A stretch of 39,238 nt of DNA from a virus. Each line of letters begins with the position of its first letter. Within the stretch, counting starts at the first letter, position 1. Under the pieces are notes generated by a model. The model made no database searches. It had not been told where the DNA came from and saw only the letters and a program-made list of their open reading frames with translations. The stretch covers positions 1 to 39,238 of the IMG/VR virus record IMGVR_UViG_3300046616_000273, one strand, 5' to 3'. The position numbers and the translations under genes were made by a program. This document shows, one piece after another, positions 15,234 through 22,607 of the stretch.

Positions 15234-15656
15234 CTCGGTCTTGTGGATGCCGGCGCGCACCTGGCCACGCAGCCATTGCTTGGTCGGGTCGGTCAACAGC
15301 GCGCGGACGTTGGCCGGCGTGCATTCCACCGGCTGGCCGCCGCGCACGACGTTCCAGCCCAGCACCGAGGCCACCAGGTAGTCGGTCTCGTCCTCGATGT
15401 CTTCCAGCGGATCGCTCGAGGGCATCTTGCCGGTGGCGGCGAACTCGGCGCGCAGCTTGCGGGTGCGCGTCAGGTCGATGCGCTTGCGCGACTCGTGTTC
15501 CGGGCTGGCCAACTCGATGTAGGTACTGGTCGGCTCCTTGGTCTTCGGGTTCACCAGGACCAGCTTGCCGCTGTAGACGTCGTCGAAGGCGTCGATGTCG
15601 AGGTTGGCCACCAGTTTGGTCAGCAGGTCGGACGGTTGTGCGGTGTTCATGTTCAT
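15204..15656 (-). CDS. Tail assembly chaperone (G-like)
   Basis: This 150-residue protein lies between the tail tube and the tape measure, where lambda-like phages encode chaperone G. It has the expected fold pattern: a short helical N-terminus, a beta-rich centre (SGKLVLVNPKTKEPTSTYIE), a charged helix (RTRKLRAEFAATG), and a helical end containing VLGWNVVRGGQPVECTPANV. It binds the tape measure during tail assembly and is absent from mature particles. The last codons contain a frameshift site that yields a longer fusion. ATG 15656 was used, with a purine-rich AAAGAGAAAA upstream; ATG 15650 is also possible. Confidence 0.85.
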   Translation of the reverse strand: MNMNTAQPSDLLTKLVANLDIDAFDDVYSGKLVLVNPKTKEPTSTYIELASPEHESRKRIDLTRTRKLRAEFAATGKMPSSDPLEDIEDETDYLVASVLGWNVVRGGQPVECTPANVRALLTDPTKQWLRGQVRAGIHKTELFIADSAKA

Positions 15657-15766
15657 GGTTTTTCTCTTTCGCGGAGGGTAGGAAAAATGCCCGTGCCGGC
15701 CGCCGCGCCCGCGAAAGGCGACGGCAGCCGGTCGGTGCCTGGGTTGCCGCTGGTGCGGCTAAGGGG

Positions 15767-16978
15767 TTACACGGCGCTGTCTTGGATCGCCAGCGTGGTC
15801 AGGTCTTCCGGCTGGCCTGCGCCGCCGTCCGTGTTCAGCAGCGCCTGGAACGGGATCGTCTGGATCAGGATCTTCTCGCCATCGTCCTTGGCCGCACCGT
15901 TGACCTTGATGCGGTTCAGGGCAAACGCGATGAAGTCGGATGCCGGGGTGTTGTCCGCCGTGAAGGCAAGGTAGGCGCTGGTCTCGGTCTCGCTGTAGAA
16001 GGCATCGCGCAGCGACGTCGAGTCGAACTTTGCCGTGATCTGGCCGGTCACGATGACGCGCCCGGTGGCGACCTGGTCGGCCGTGTTCGAGCCGATGCCC
16101 GGCTCGCTGGCCTGGCCGCACGAAATCTCGATGCTCGCGCTGGTGATCGTGCCGCCGGTAGCCGAGCCGACCTTGACCACGCCGTTCACGGCCGCCATGG
16201 TGCCGGTGACCGTCACCGGGGTCGGGCTGGTGAAGTACTGCGAAGCGCTGGCGGTCGCATCCTTGCCGACAAACTCGACGGCCACGGTCGCCATGCCGGT
16301 CGCCGGCAGCGTGAAGGTGATCTTCGACACCTTGCAGCCGCTGTAGACCTCGCTCGCCGGGACGTCCGGGTGCCAGTGCTCGATCGAGAACGACTTGTCC
16401 GTGTGGCCGGTCTGCGGGGTAAAAGTCTTCTTGCCGATGACCGTGGCGGTCGCGCTCGCGATCGGGCCCTCGGCCACCAGTGCGGAGCCATTCAGGACGA
16501 TGCCGGTCAGCGCCAGCGCCGTTACGCCCGTGACCTGGATGTTCTTGTTCAGGTTGGCGGCGTTGAAGGTGCCGGCGGTCAGGCGGACCACGTCGCCGAT
16601 CTTGACGCCGTCGGTCAGCCAAGAGCCTGCAGCGCGCGTGATGGTCCAGGCGCCGGCGGCGCCGCCGATCGTGATCGAGGCGCCGGTGACGGACACGCCG
16701 GCGACGAAGTCTTTCTTGAGCGCGGCCGCGATGAAGTCGCCCCAGGTCTTGGCCGACAGCTCGCCGCTGATCGAGCCACCGACCTTGCGCAGGCCGTGGC
16801 GGAAGTCCGCCAGCTGGAAGTCGGGCCGGATCTCGTTCGACTGGTAGGTGTCCTTGGTCAGGTCCAGGCCGGACGTCACGCGGCGCAGCGCCTGCGCTGC
16901 GGTGGCGGTCGGCAGCACGCCGTAGGTGGTCTCCACTTTGTAGGTGACCTGCTTGAATACTCCGCTTGCGGTTCCCAT
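15767..16978 (-). CDS. Major tail tube protein
   Basis: This 403-residue protein is of the phage tail tube (Phage_tube_2-like) family and forms the hexameric rings of the tail. The N-terminus (KVETTYGVLPTATAAQALRR, then the SNEIRPDFQLADFRHG segment) is the family hallmark. The remainder is beta-rich with Gly/Ala/Thr repeats, ending in IKVNGAAKDDGEKILIQTIP. It is larger than lambda V because of inserted Ig-like or beta domains in the middle (about residues 90-190). ATG 16978 has GGAG upstream. A strong intrinsic terminator lies just before the gene, so it may be separately regulated or depend on antitermination. Confidence 0.92.
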   Translation of the reverse strand: MGTASGVFKQVTYKVETTYGVLPTATAAQALRRVTSGLDLTKDTYQSNEIRPDFQLADFRHGLRKVGGSISGELSAKTWGDFIAAALKKDFVAGVSVTGASITIGGAAGAWTITRAAGSWLTDGVKIGDVVRLTAGTFNAANLNKNIQVTGVTALALTGIVLNGSALVAEGPIASATATVIGKKTFTPQTGHTDKSFSIEHWHPDVPASEVYSGCKVSKITFTLPATGMATVAVEFVGKDATASASQYFTSPTPVTVTGTMAAVNGVVKVGSATGGTITSASIEISCGQASEPGIGSNTADQVATGRVIVTGQITAKFDSTSLRDAFYSETETSAYLAFTADNTPASDFIAFALNRIKVNGAAKDDGEKILIQTIPFQALLNTDGGAGQPEDLTTLAIQDSAV

Positions 16979-16996
16979 GCTTCTCCTTCGGGTATG

Positions 16997-17027
16997 AAAA
17001 AAGCCCGCAAGCGGATGCTGTGCGGGC
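16997..17027 (-). terminator. Intrinsic terminator upstream of the tail tube gene
   Basis: On the minus strand the 7-bp stem GCCCGCA/TGCGGGC (17027-17021 with 17009-17003, 11-base loop) is followed by six Ts (17002-16997). It lies between the tail completion gene and the tail tube gene, within the late operon. Confidence 0.85.
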
Positions 17028-17049
17028 CTGGTTGGTGATGGTGGTGAGG

Positions 17050-17451
17050 CTAGTTCTGCTCGTGGTACGTGACCATGAAGTCGATGCTCTGGAAGTGCTG
17101 GCCGGCGTCGTCCTCGAGGTCGGGCCCGACCGTGCCGCGCACGATGCTGACGACGCCGTTGCCGGCGATCTGGCCGCGTTGGAAGTTGCAGGCGCGGCGC
17201 GCCAGGTCGACCAGCTCCTTCACCTCGGGGTAGGTCTTCGCCATCGCCGTCACCTGCACGCGGCTGGTCACGACCGAGTACTCGGCCTGGCCGTCGATCG
17301 CCCCGACAGGTACCGAGCTGACCTCGGTGATGCCGTATGCCGGTAGCGGCGTGCCCTCCTTCACGACGCCGGCCGCGATCCGGGCCGGCGGCACCTTCGC
17401 CACCACCTGCGCGGCGCCGGCCAGCAGCGCGCGGATGACCTTCACACTCAT
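17050..17451 (-). CDS. Tail completion / terminator protein (DUF3168-like)
   Basis: This 133-residue protein is probably the tail completion protein (DUF3168 / HK97 gp-like tail terminator) that caps the tail before joining to the head. Features are an N-terminal helix (VKVIRALLAGAAQVVAKV), a PAYGITEVSSVP strand, and a central YSVVTSRVQVTAMAKTYPEV region. It ends in a strand pattern IDFMVTYHE typical for this family. Position supports the role: directly after the HK97 gp10-like gene (ATGA overlap) and before the tail tube. Confidence 0.82.
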   Translation of the reverse strand: MSVKVIRALLAGAAQVVAKVPPARIAAGVVKEGTPLPAYGITEVSSVPVGAIDGQAEYSVVTSRVQVTAMAKTYPEVKELVDLARRACNFQRGQIAGNGVVSIVRGTVGPDLEDDAGQHFQSIDFMVTYHEQN

Positions 17452-17936
17452 GATTCCTCCGGTGCTGGAACGTTGATGCCTTCTTTCGTCAGGCGCTCGC
17501 GGATCTTGGCCGCCGTCGCGGCGATCGCGGCCGCCGCGCGCGCGTCGAACGTCGGGCGCATGAAGGGCTGGGCCCGAGCGCCGGGATGGTCGACCTCGCG
17601 CAAGGTGGTGCCGTTGAACGCCAGGGCATGCTGCGGCTTGGCCTTGATCTTGTGCGCGGCGGTGCCGAACTCCACCCAGTGCCAGTGCGGCGCCTTCTTC
17701 CCGCCGGCCTTCACCGAGGCGTACACGGTGCCCTTCTTCGACCTGGTCGTGACCCGGATGCTGGCGCGCAGGTCGCCGTCGTCGACGGGCGCGGCGTCCT
17801 GCGCGCCCTTCCTGAACTCGTTGGCGCCGGCGCGCATGGCCGCGCGCATGATGTTCCGCTCGACCTTTACCGGCAGCTGCTGCAGGAAGTCGTCGAGCGC
17901 CCGCCCGCCGACGATGGTTTCTTCATTGGCGGCCAT
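17448..17936 (-). CDS. HK97 gp10-like neck/tail protein
   Basis: This 162-residue protein belongs to the HK97-gp10 family of head-tail joining or tail completion proteins. The signature is clear: LDDFLQQLPVKVERNIMRAA near the start, then AQDAAPVDDGDLRASIRV, HWHWVEFGTAAHKIKAKP, and the PGARAQPFMRPTFD motif. ATG 17936 was chosen over the longer open frame because it gives the family N-terminus. Its start overlaps the preceding gene by 14 bp and its end overlaps the next ATG, as in a tightly packed neck operon. Confidence 0.92.
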   Translation of the reverse strand: MAANEETIVGGRALDDFLQQLPVKVERNIMRAAMRAGANEFRKGAQDAAPVDDGDLRASIRVTTRSKKGTVYASVKAGGKKAPHWHWVEFGTAAHKIKAKPQHALAFNGTTLREVDHPGARAQPFMRPTFDARAAAAIAATAAKIRERLTKEGINVPAPEES

Positions 17937-18270
17937 ATCCCTCCAGCATGAATTCGATGTGCCTGCGATCGTCCAGCAGGGCCGGCCCCGCAACAATCTG
18001 CATCACGCGGTCCGCCTTGCCGTGCAGCGTGGCGCGCATGGCCGTGGTGATCCGGTCGTCGACCTGGATGCGCAGCCGCGTGCGCGTCACCGAAGTGACC
18101 GCGCCGTTTGCAGTGGATTCGCCGCGACTCGGCAGCTGGTCCTGGGCGTTGCACCAGGCCTTCTCGGCCACCACCGCCCAGCTTTCGACCTCTGTCCCGT
18201 AGTCGGGATCCCGCGCGACCGTACGCTGCTCGATCGTCACCTGCTCGTCCAGTCGAAAGGGCGCCGTCAT
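17923..18270 (-). CDS. Head-tail adaptor protein (SPP1 gp16-like)
   Basis: This 115-residue beta-barrel head closure protein belongs to the Phage_H_T_join family. Diagnostic parts are the start LDEQVTIEQRTVARDPDYG, the WAVVAEKAWCNAQDQLPSRG strand and TRTRLRIQVDDRITTAMRAT, with a final HIEFMLEGYGRQ. It stops up the portal-connector channel and provides the interface to the tail. ATG 18270 fits the family start and lies at the end of the connector gene (4-base overlap). Confidence 0.88.
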   Translation of the reverse strand: MTAPFRLDEQVTIEQRTVARDPDYGTEVESWAVVAEKAWCNAQDQLPSRGESTANGAVTSVTRTRLRIQVDDRITTAMRATLHGKADRVMQIVAGPALLDDRRHIEFMLEGYGRQ

Positions 18271-18806
18271 CCCGGCACCCAGTAGCGGTCGAGTTTGCGG
18301 GACAGGAACTCCGCGTTCGGGTTCGGGTAGTAGTGGTTCTCCAGCATGCCGGCGATGAAGTCGCGGATCGCCGCCGGCACGCTCGCCCAGTCGGGCCCAT
18401 AGCCGCACACGTACCGCACCTCGACTGCGTCGACGCGTGCGGCGGTCGACGGCCAAGCCTTGCCAGGCGCCGGCAGGATCCAGCCCGGCTCGCTTTTCGC
18501 GTCGACCAGGTAGTCGAGCGGGTCCAGCGTCTGCTGCACGCCGGCGGCGTCGTAATACTTCACGTGCACGACGCTGGCGACCGGCGGATGCGGCAGCCGG
18601 ATCGCGTCGGGGAAACCGTTCAGGGCCAGCTCCCAGGTCTGGGTGATGAACGCCCGGCCGGTGATATGCTCGGCGTCCTCGGTGATGCCTTGTACCTTGT
18701 CGGTGAGCTCGGCGTCCAGCGCGGTACCGCTCGCTCGCGCGGCGCGGCGTGCTGCGTCCAGCGACAGGGCCAGCGCCGCGGGCGGAGCAATCAGTCGTTC
18801 GCTCAT
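18267..18806 (-). CDS. Head-tail connector protein (HK97 gp6-like)
   Basis: This 179-residue connector (adaptor) protein binds below the portal. It is mostly helical at the N-terminus (ALSLDAARRAARASGTALD, LTDKVQGITEDAEHITGRAF), followed by a beta-rich middle with WELALNGFPDAIRLPHPPVA and a closing helix PAAIRDFIAGMLENHYYPNP. These are characteristic of gp6-like connectors. The start is ATG 18806, with AAAGG six bases upstream. Confidence 0.9.
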   Translation of the reverse strand: MSERLIAPPAALALSLDAARRAARASGTALDAELTDKVQGITEDAEHITGRAFITQTWELALNGFPDAIRLPHPPVASVVHVKYYDAAGVQQTLDPLDYLVDAKSEPGWILPAPGKAWPSTAARVDAVEVRYVCGYGPDWASVPAAIRDFIAGMLENHYYPNPNAEFLSRKLDRYWVPG

Positions 18807-18816
18807 CGGCAACCTT

Positions 18817-18996
18817 TCATTGTTCGGCGAGCCGCTCGGCGATGACCGCCAGCAGCTCGTTGTCGGGCTTGCCGACGATGTCCTTCGTGGAAAGTGTCAC
18901 CGCGCCGGCCGGGCCGCGAACGGTGACAAAGCGAGCGCCCGGCAGCGCCGCCGCGGCGCGCACGTTCGCGAGCTGGGCGGCGATGTCGATGCGCAT
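18817..18996 (-). CDS. Small hypothetical protein in the neck operon
   Basis: This is a 59-residue soluble protein that I cannot assign. It has an N-terminal helix (MRIDIAAQLANVRAAAALPG), a short strand pair (FVTVRGPAGAVTLSTKD) and a closing helix (NELLAVIAERLAEQ). It starts four bases after the preceding stop and ends 10 bp before the connector, so it is clearly within the operon. The purine-rich AAGAAGTAA is its probable ribosome-binding site. Confidence 0.6.
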   Translation of the reverse strand: MRIDIAAQLANVRAAAALPGARFVTVRGPAGAVTLSTKDIVGKPDNELLAVIAERLAEQ

Positions 18997-19000
18997 CGGC

Positions 19001-19234
19001 TTACTTCTTGGCGCGGCCGGCACGCGGTGCGGCGGCCGGCGCCGCCCCCGACAGCTCGCCGGCCAGCTCGTCCTGCTCGCTCTCGGCCTCGTCGGCCGCG
19101 CTGGTCCAGCCTTCGCGGGTCGAAACGTCGATCAGGTCCTGGTCTTCGGTCTCGATTTCGTCGCCCTTGGCGTATGCCTGCACGTCGACGCCGCGGTGCG
19201 CCCAGCTGAATGCGGTGATCACGATCAGTTTCAT
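19001..19234 (-). CDS. Small acidic hypothetical protein after capsid gene
   Basis: This 77-residue protein has a beta-rich N-terminus (MKLIVITAFSWAHRGVDVQAY), an acidic middle (KGDEIETEDQDLIDVSTREG) and an Ala/Pro-rich, basic tail ending GRAKK. Similar small genes lie between capsid and connector in HK97-like phages, some with roles as decoration or head-completion proteins. I cannot tell which applies. It lies immediately downstream of the terminator that follows the capsid gene. Confidence 0.65.
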   Translation of the reverse strand: MKLIVITAFSWAHRGVDVQAYAKGDEIETEDQDLIDVSTREGWTSAADEAESEQDELAGELSGAAPAAAPRAGRAKK

Positions 19235-19250
19235 TGGTGCTCCAGAGGGG

Positions 19251-19274
19251 AAAAGGCCGCCGCAGCGGCCTTTT
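19251..19274. terminator. Strong bidirectional intrinsic terminator after capsid gene
   Basis: A perfect 10-bp stem, AAAAGGCCGC/GCGGCCTTTT, with a 4-base CGCA loop (arms 19251-19260 and 19265-19274) has T runs in both orientations. It lies 12 bp downstream of the capsid stop. It could let capsid message accumulate beyond that of downstream genes. Confidence 0.85.
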
Positions 19275-19286
19275 CGGGTTGGTGGA

Positions 19287-20696
19287 TTACGACGCCGCGA
19301 TCTTCAGCAGCTTGATCGCCTGGGTGTTGCGCAGCTTGCCGCCCACGCGCTTGCGCACGTAGAACTTGACGAAGCCCGGCTGGGTGATCTCGTCGCGCGT
19401 GACGCGCATGCCGACGCGGTCGCAGATCAGGTAGCCTTCCTTGAAGTCGCCGAACGCCAGCGGGAACGAGTTCGCGGCCACGCCCGGCATGTCCTCGGCC
19501 TCGACCACCGGGTAGCCCATGAAGCTGTCCGGCTGGCCGGCCGTGACGGCGTTCTGCCACATGTACTGGCCGGTCGAGTCCTTGTACTTGCGCAGGGACG
19601 CCAGCAACAGCTTCGAGGTGACCCAGCGCGCATTGTTGCGGTAGCGTGCGCGCAGCGCGTAGACCATGTCGTAGAAGGTGTCCAGACTGGTCGGGAGGGC
19701 GCCGGCTTGGCCCGAAGCGATGTACTGCAGGGCGCCGAACGCGCGGCCGGCATCGCCGGTTGCGACCGGGGTCAGGCCAGCGAGGAAACCGGTCGGTTTT
19801 TTCGTGCCGTTGCCGCTGATGAACGCTGCGCCTTCACCCTGGGCGATGGCTTCTGCCGCCGAACTGATCAGCCAGTCCTCGACGTTGAAGAACAGGTCGT
19901 CCAGCGATTCTTCCGACGCCTGCGGCTTGGCGGAGGCCATGCCGAAGGTCGGCACGACCTCGGCCAGATCCGGCGTATTGGTCTGGTTGCGGGTGTCGCC
20001 TTCGCCCAGCCATTCGAAGCTCGAACCGTTGATGTCGAAAAGCTCGTGGTAGTCGGTGGTGCCGACCTGGCGCACGGTAGCGATCTGGCGGATCGGCGAG
20101 ATATCTACCGACAGGCGCGCGATCTGCTGCTCGATCGTCTTCGGCACCGCGTAGCCGCCGGCGGAGCCGGTACCGGCCACGGTCTGGGTCGAGCGTGTCT
20201 CGAACTGCGCCCAGTCGGCATCGTCGTCCGGCGCCGCACGGGTCTCGACCTTCTTCAGTTCCTTACCGCGGCGGTACAGCGCGTCGCGGCGTTCCGGGTC
20301 GTTCGGATTGCGCATCCAGGCCAGGAACGCGCCTTTGTAGGCGATCGCTTCGTCGGATTCCTTCTTGTCGACATCGCCGCCGCCCAGGGCCCCCGGGCGA
20401 GCCATCTTGCCTTCGAGCTTTTCGAGGCGGCTTTTCTGTTCGCTCAGCGAGTCCAGCGCCTGGTCCATCTTGGCCAGCTTGGCGTCGAACTCGGCGGTCG
20501 ACTTTCCGGACTTGATGGCTTCGATGCGCTCGTCGTTTGTCTTCTTGTACTCGGCGAAGGCGGTGTTGATCCTGTCGAGTGCTTCGGCAACCGAGCGCAG
20601 GCTCGGCTCCTCACGTTTTTCGTACGGCACCGCGGCCTTGACTTGGAAGGCGGCGAAATGGGAGGCCATGACGGCCAGCAAGATGGTTTTGTTCAT
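19287..20696 (-). CDS. HK97-fold major capsid protein
   Basis: This 469-residue protein builds the icosahedral head. Residues ~25-110 are a charged, coiled-coil scaffolding or delta-like region (SVAEALDRINTAFAEYKKTN, KLAKMDQALDSLSEQKSRLE) that the prohead protease should remove. The capsid fold begins around 160 (AGTGSAGGYAVPKTIEQQIA) and contains the HK97 signatures ISPIRQIATVRQVGTTDYHE, EDWLISSAAEAIAQGEGAAF and GTKKPTGFLAG. It ends near FVKFYVRKRVGGKLRNTQAI. ATG 20696 was chosen (MNKTILLAVMAS). The gene follows the protease, the standard order. Confidence 0.96.
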   Translation of the reverse strand: MNKTILLAVMASHFAAFQVKAAVPYEKREEPSLRSVAEALDRINTAFAEYKKTNDERIEAIKSGKSTAEFDAKLAKMDQALDSLSEQKSRLEKLEGKMARPGALGGGDVDKKESDEAIAYKGAFLAWMRNPNDPERRDALYRRGKELKKVETRAAPDDDADWAQFETRSTQTVAGTGSAGGYAVPKTIEQQIARLSVDISPIRQIATVRQVGTTDYHELFDINGSSFEWLGEGDTRNQTNTPDLAEVVPTFGMASAKPQASEESLDDLFFNVEDWLISSAAEAIAQGEGAAFISGNGTKKPTGFLAGLTPVATGDAGRAFGALQYIASGQAGALPTSLDTFYDMVYALRARYRNNARWVTSKLLLASLRKYKDSTGQYMWQNAVTAGQPDSFMGYPVVEAEDMPGVAANSFPLAFGDFKEGYLICDRVGMRVTRDEITQPGFVKFYVRKRVGGKLRNTQAIKLLKIAAS

Positions 20697-20707
20697 GTGA
20701 TCTTCTT

Positions 20708-21412
20708 TCACGAGGTGAGGGAGTTGAGCAGCCGTTCAGCCGCCTTCAGCGCCGCAGCAGCCTCATGAGCGTCCCGCTCATCGAAGGCGATGCGTTTGAC
20801 CTCGGCGATCAACGCCTTGGCCGCGTCGGCCGAGAAACCTGCATCCCGCAGGGCCTGCTCGGCTTGACGAATGGTTTTGATGCCGGCGACATCGGACGCC
20901 TTGACGCCGGTGATGCGCGCCTTGTCGTTCGCCGGGAAGGTGACCAGGGAAACCTCCCAGAGGTCGATCTCGGTCAGCGTCCGCACGTCGGTTTCGCGGT
21001 CGTACGCCCACTGCTTCGCGAGGAAGCCGATCGACAGCCCGTTGATCGCTCCCATCTTGAGCAGCGCGTGGGCTTCCTTGCCCTTGACCGTGTCCAAGGC
21101 AAGCTGGCCCTTGATCTTGAGGCCTTTGCTGTCCTCGACCATCTCGGTCCAGACGCCGATCGGCGCGCTCGGGTCGTGCTGCCACAGCATCGCCGGCATC
21201 GTGCCGGCCGCCTTGTGGGCCACCAGCGAGGCGACGTAGGCGCCGCGGGCGATGACGTCGTCGTAGTCGTCGCGCACGCCGAACACGGAGCCGTAGCCCT
21301 CGACGGTGCCGTCGTCGCCGGCCGCCTTCAGTTCGAACGCGATGTTGCGCACCTCGCGGCCGCCGGCCGCGTCGCGGCGCTCGAGGTCACTCGGAAGTGG
21401 TCGTTTTTGCAT
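20708..21412 (-). CDS. HK97-family prohead protease
   Basis: This 234-residue U35 serine protease cleaves the capsid delta domain during head maturation. Motifs include VEGYGSVFGVRDDYDDVIARGAY near residues 37-59, the catalytic-His block MPAMLWQHDPSAPIG (about 91-105) and the catalytic-Ser block ALLKMGAINGLSIGF (about 136-150). LWEVSLVTFPANDKARI follows. The C-terminal extension is helical and Ala-rich. It overlaps the portal gene by 26 bp. ATG 21412 follows GGAAACGACG. Confidence 0.95.
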   Translation of the reverse strand: MQKRPLPSDLERRDAAGGREVRNIAFELKAAGDDGTVEGYGSVFGVRDDYDDVIARGAYVASLVAHKAAGTMPAMLWQHDPSAPIGVWTEMVEDSKGLKIKGQLALDTVKGKEAHALLKMGAINGLSIGFLAKQWAYDRETDVRTLTEIDLWEVSLVTFPANDKARITGVKASDVAGIKTIRQAEQALRDAGFSADAAKALIAEVKRIAFDERDAHEAAAALKAAERLLNSLTS

Positions 21413-22607
21413 CGTCGTTTCCTTGTTTGCCGCCCTGGGTCATGTTCAGGGGCGTGAGAGGGTCGTTCAGGCCGTCCAGAGGATCCATGCCTTCCATGTC
21501 GCGGATTTCGTTGCGGGTGTAGATGCCGAGCTCGACCATCGTCCGGGCCCACTGCGCGCGGGCCTGCATCGAACCCTCGGTCAGGTACCGGATGTCGAAT
21601 TCGGCAAACAGCGGCCCCGAACCGTCCAGCAGCATCTCGTCGATCCGCTGCGTCCAGGCGCGGTGCCAGGGCATCAGCGTATGCTTCACGTGCGCGGCGA
21701 AGAATGCCTCCGAACTGGCGAACGTGGCTGCCTTGTCGCTGTGGCCAATCATGATCGGGAAGACGCCGTACACCCGGCAGACTTCCTCGATCTGCAGGCG
21801 GCGCGTCTCTACGTGCTGGGCGTCGACGCCGGTGAGCGCCGTCGGGATCCACTTCGCCGCGTTGTCCAGCACGAATGGGTCGCCGGTCCGGTTGACGCCG
21901 ACGAACTTGCGGATCCAGGCGGTCAGGCGCTCGTGCTGCTTCTCGTCCAGGGTCTTGTCGACCGAGTACATGCCGCTCGGGCGCAGGCCGTTTTCGTGCA
22001 TGGCTGCCTGGCTCCGCTCGGTCGCCATCGCGAGCCCGACCGCCGAGGCGGCCAGCTTGACCGCGTCCATGCTCTTGGTCCAGTCCCACTGCAGGCCATT
22101 CAGGACGAACACGTCGTCGGGCTCGAACTCGCCGATCAGGCCGAACTCGTCCCAGCAGCGGTACCGGAGCTCATAGCGGGACACGCGGCGCACGTCCCAC
22201 TGCCCGGGCTGGACCGGGATCAGCTCGCGCACCCTGCGGTTGTCGCCACGGACCTTGATCGACAGGCCGGTACCGGTCAGCGCCGCGTGCAGTGTCATCA
22301 TCCGCCGCCATTCGAGCGACGTCTGCCATTCGTTCGGCCGGCGCGCGAGCAGCCGGTATTCCGGGATGTTGACGGCGCGCTCGCGGCGCCCGTCTTCCTT
22401 CTCGCGGAACACGGCGAGGTTGGGCGTCGCGCAGCCGTCGGCGATCACTTTCACGCACGCGAGCACGGTGGCCACCTGCAGCGCCGTTTTCGCGCTGACG
22501 TGGATGCCAGCAATGACTTTGCCACCACCACCGTCGATCAGGTCTGCGATCTGGTCATAGGTGAGCTGGGCAGCCTTGCGGCCAAAGATGCGGTCGAGGA
22601 TCTTCAA
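21387..22607 (-). CDS. HK97-family portal protein
   Basis: This 406-residue portal forms the dodecameric DNA channel at one head vertex. Recognised blocks are HVSAKTALQVATVLACVKVI, then NEWQTSLEWRRMMTLHAALT, then PSGMYSVDKTLDEKQHERL, and the FPIMIGHSDKAATFASSEAF block that precedes the C-terminal crown. The start is taken as TTG 22607: it overlaps the terminase stop as TTGA, keeping the 4-base coupling seen elsewhere. A second TTG at 22619 is in frame. No ATG is available near the family N-terminus. Confidence 0.93.
   Translation of the reverse strand: MKILDRIFGRKAAQLTYDQIADLIDGGGGKVIAGIHVSAKTALQVATVLACVKVIADGCATPNLAVFREKEDGRRERAVNIPEYRLLARRPNEWQTSLEWRRMMTLHAALTGTGLSIKVRGDNRRVRELIPVQPGQWDVRRVSRYELRYRCWDEFGLIGEFEPDDVFVLNGLQWDWTKSMDAVKLAASAVGLAMATERSQAAMHENGLRPSGMYSVDKTLDEKQHERLTAWIRKFVGVNRTGDPFVLDNAAKWIPTALTGVDAQHVETRRLQIEEVCRVYGVFPIMIGHSDKAATFASSEAFFAAHVKHTLMPWHRAWTQRIDEMLLDGSGPLFAEFDIRYLTEGSMQARAQWARTMVELGIYTRNEIRDMEGMDPLDGLNDPLTPLNMTQGGKQGNDDAKTTTSE

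Noticed and set aside
15638-17038. 466-codon plus-strand frame opposite the tail tube gene
   Set aside because: It is a shadow frame with Arg/Gly/Ala bias, and the minus strand encodes a recognisable tail tube protein.
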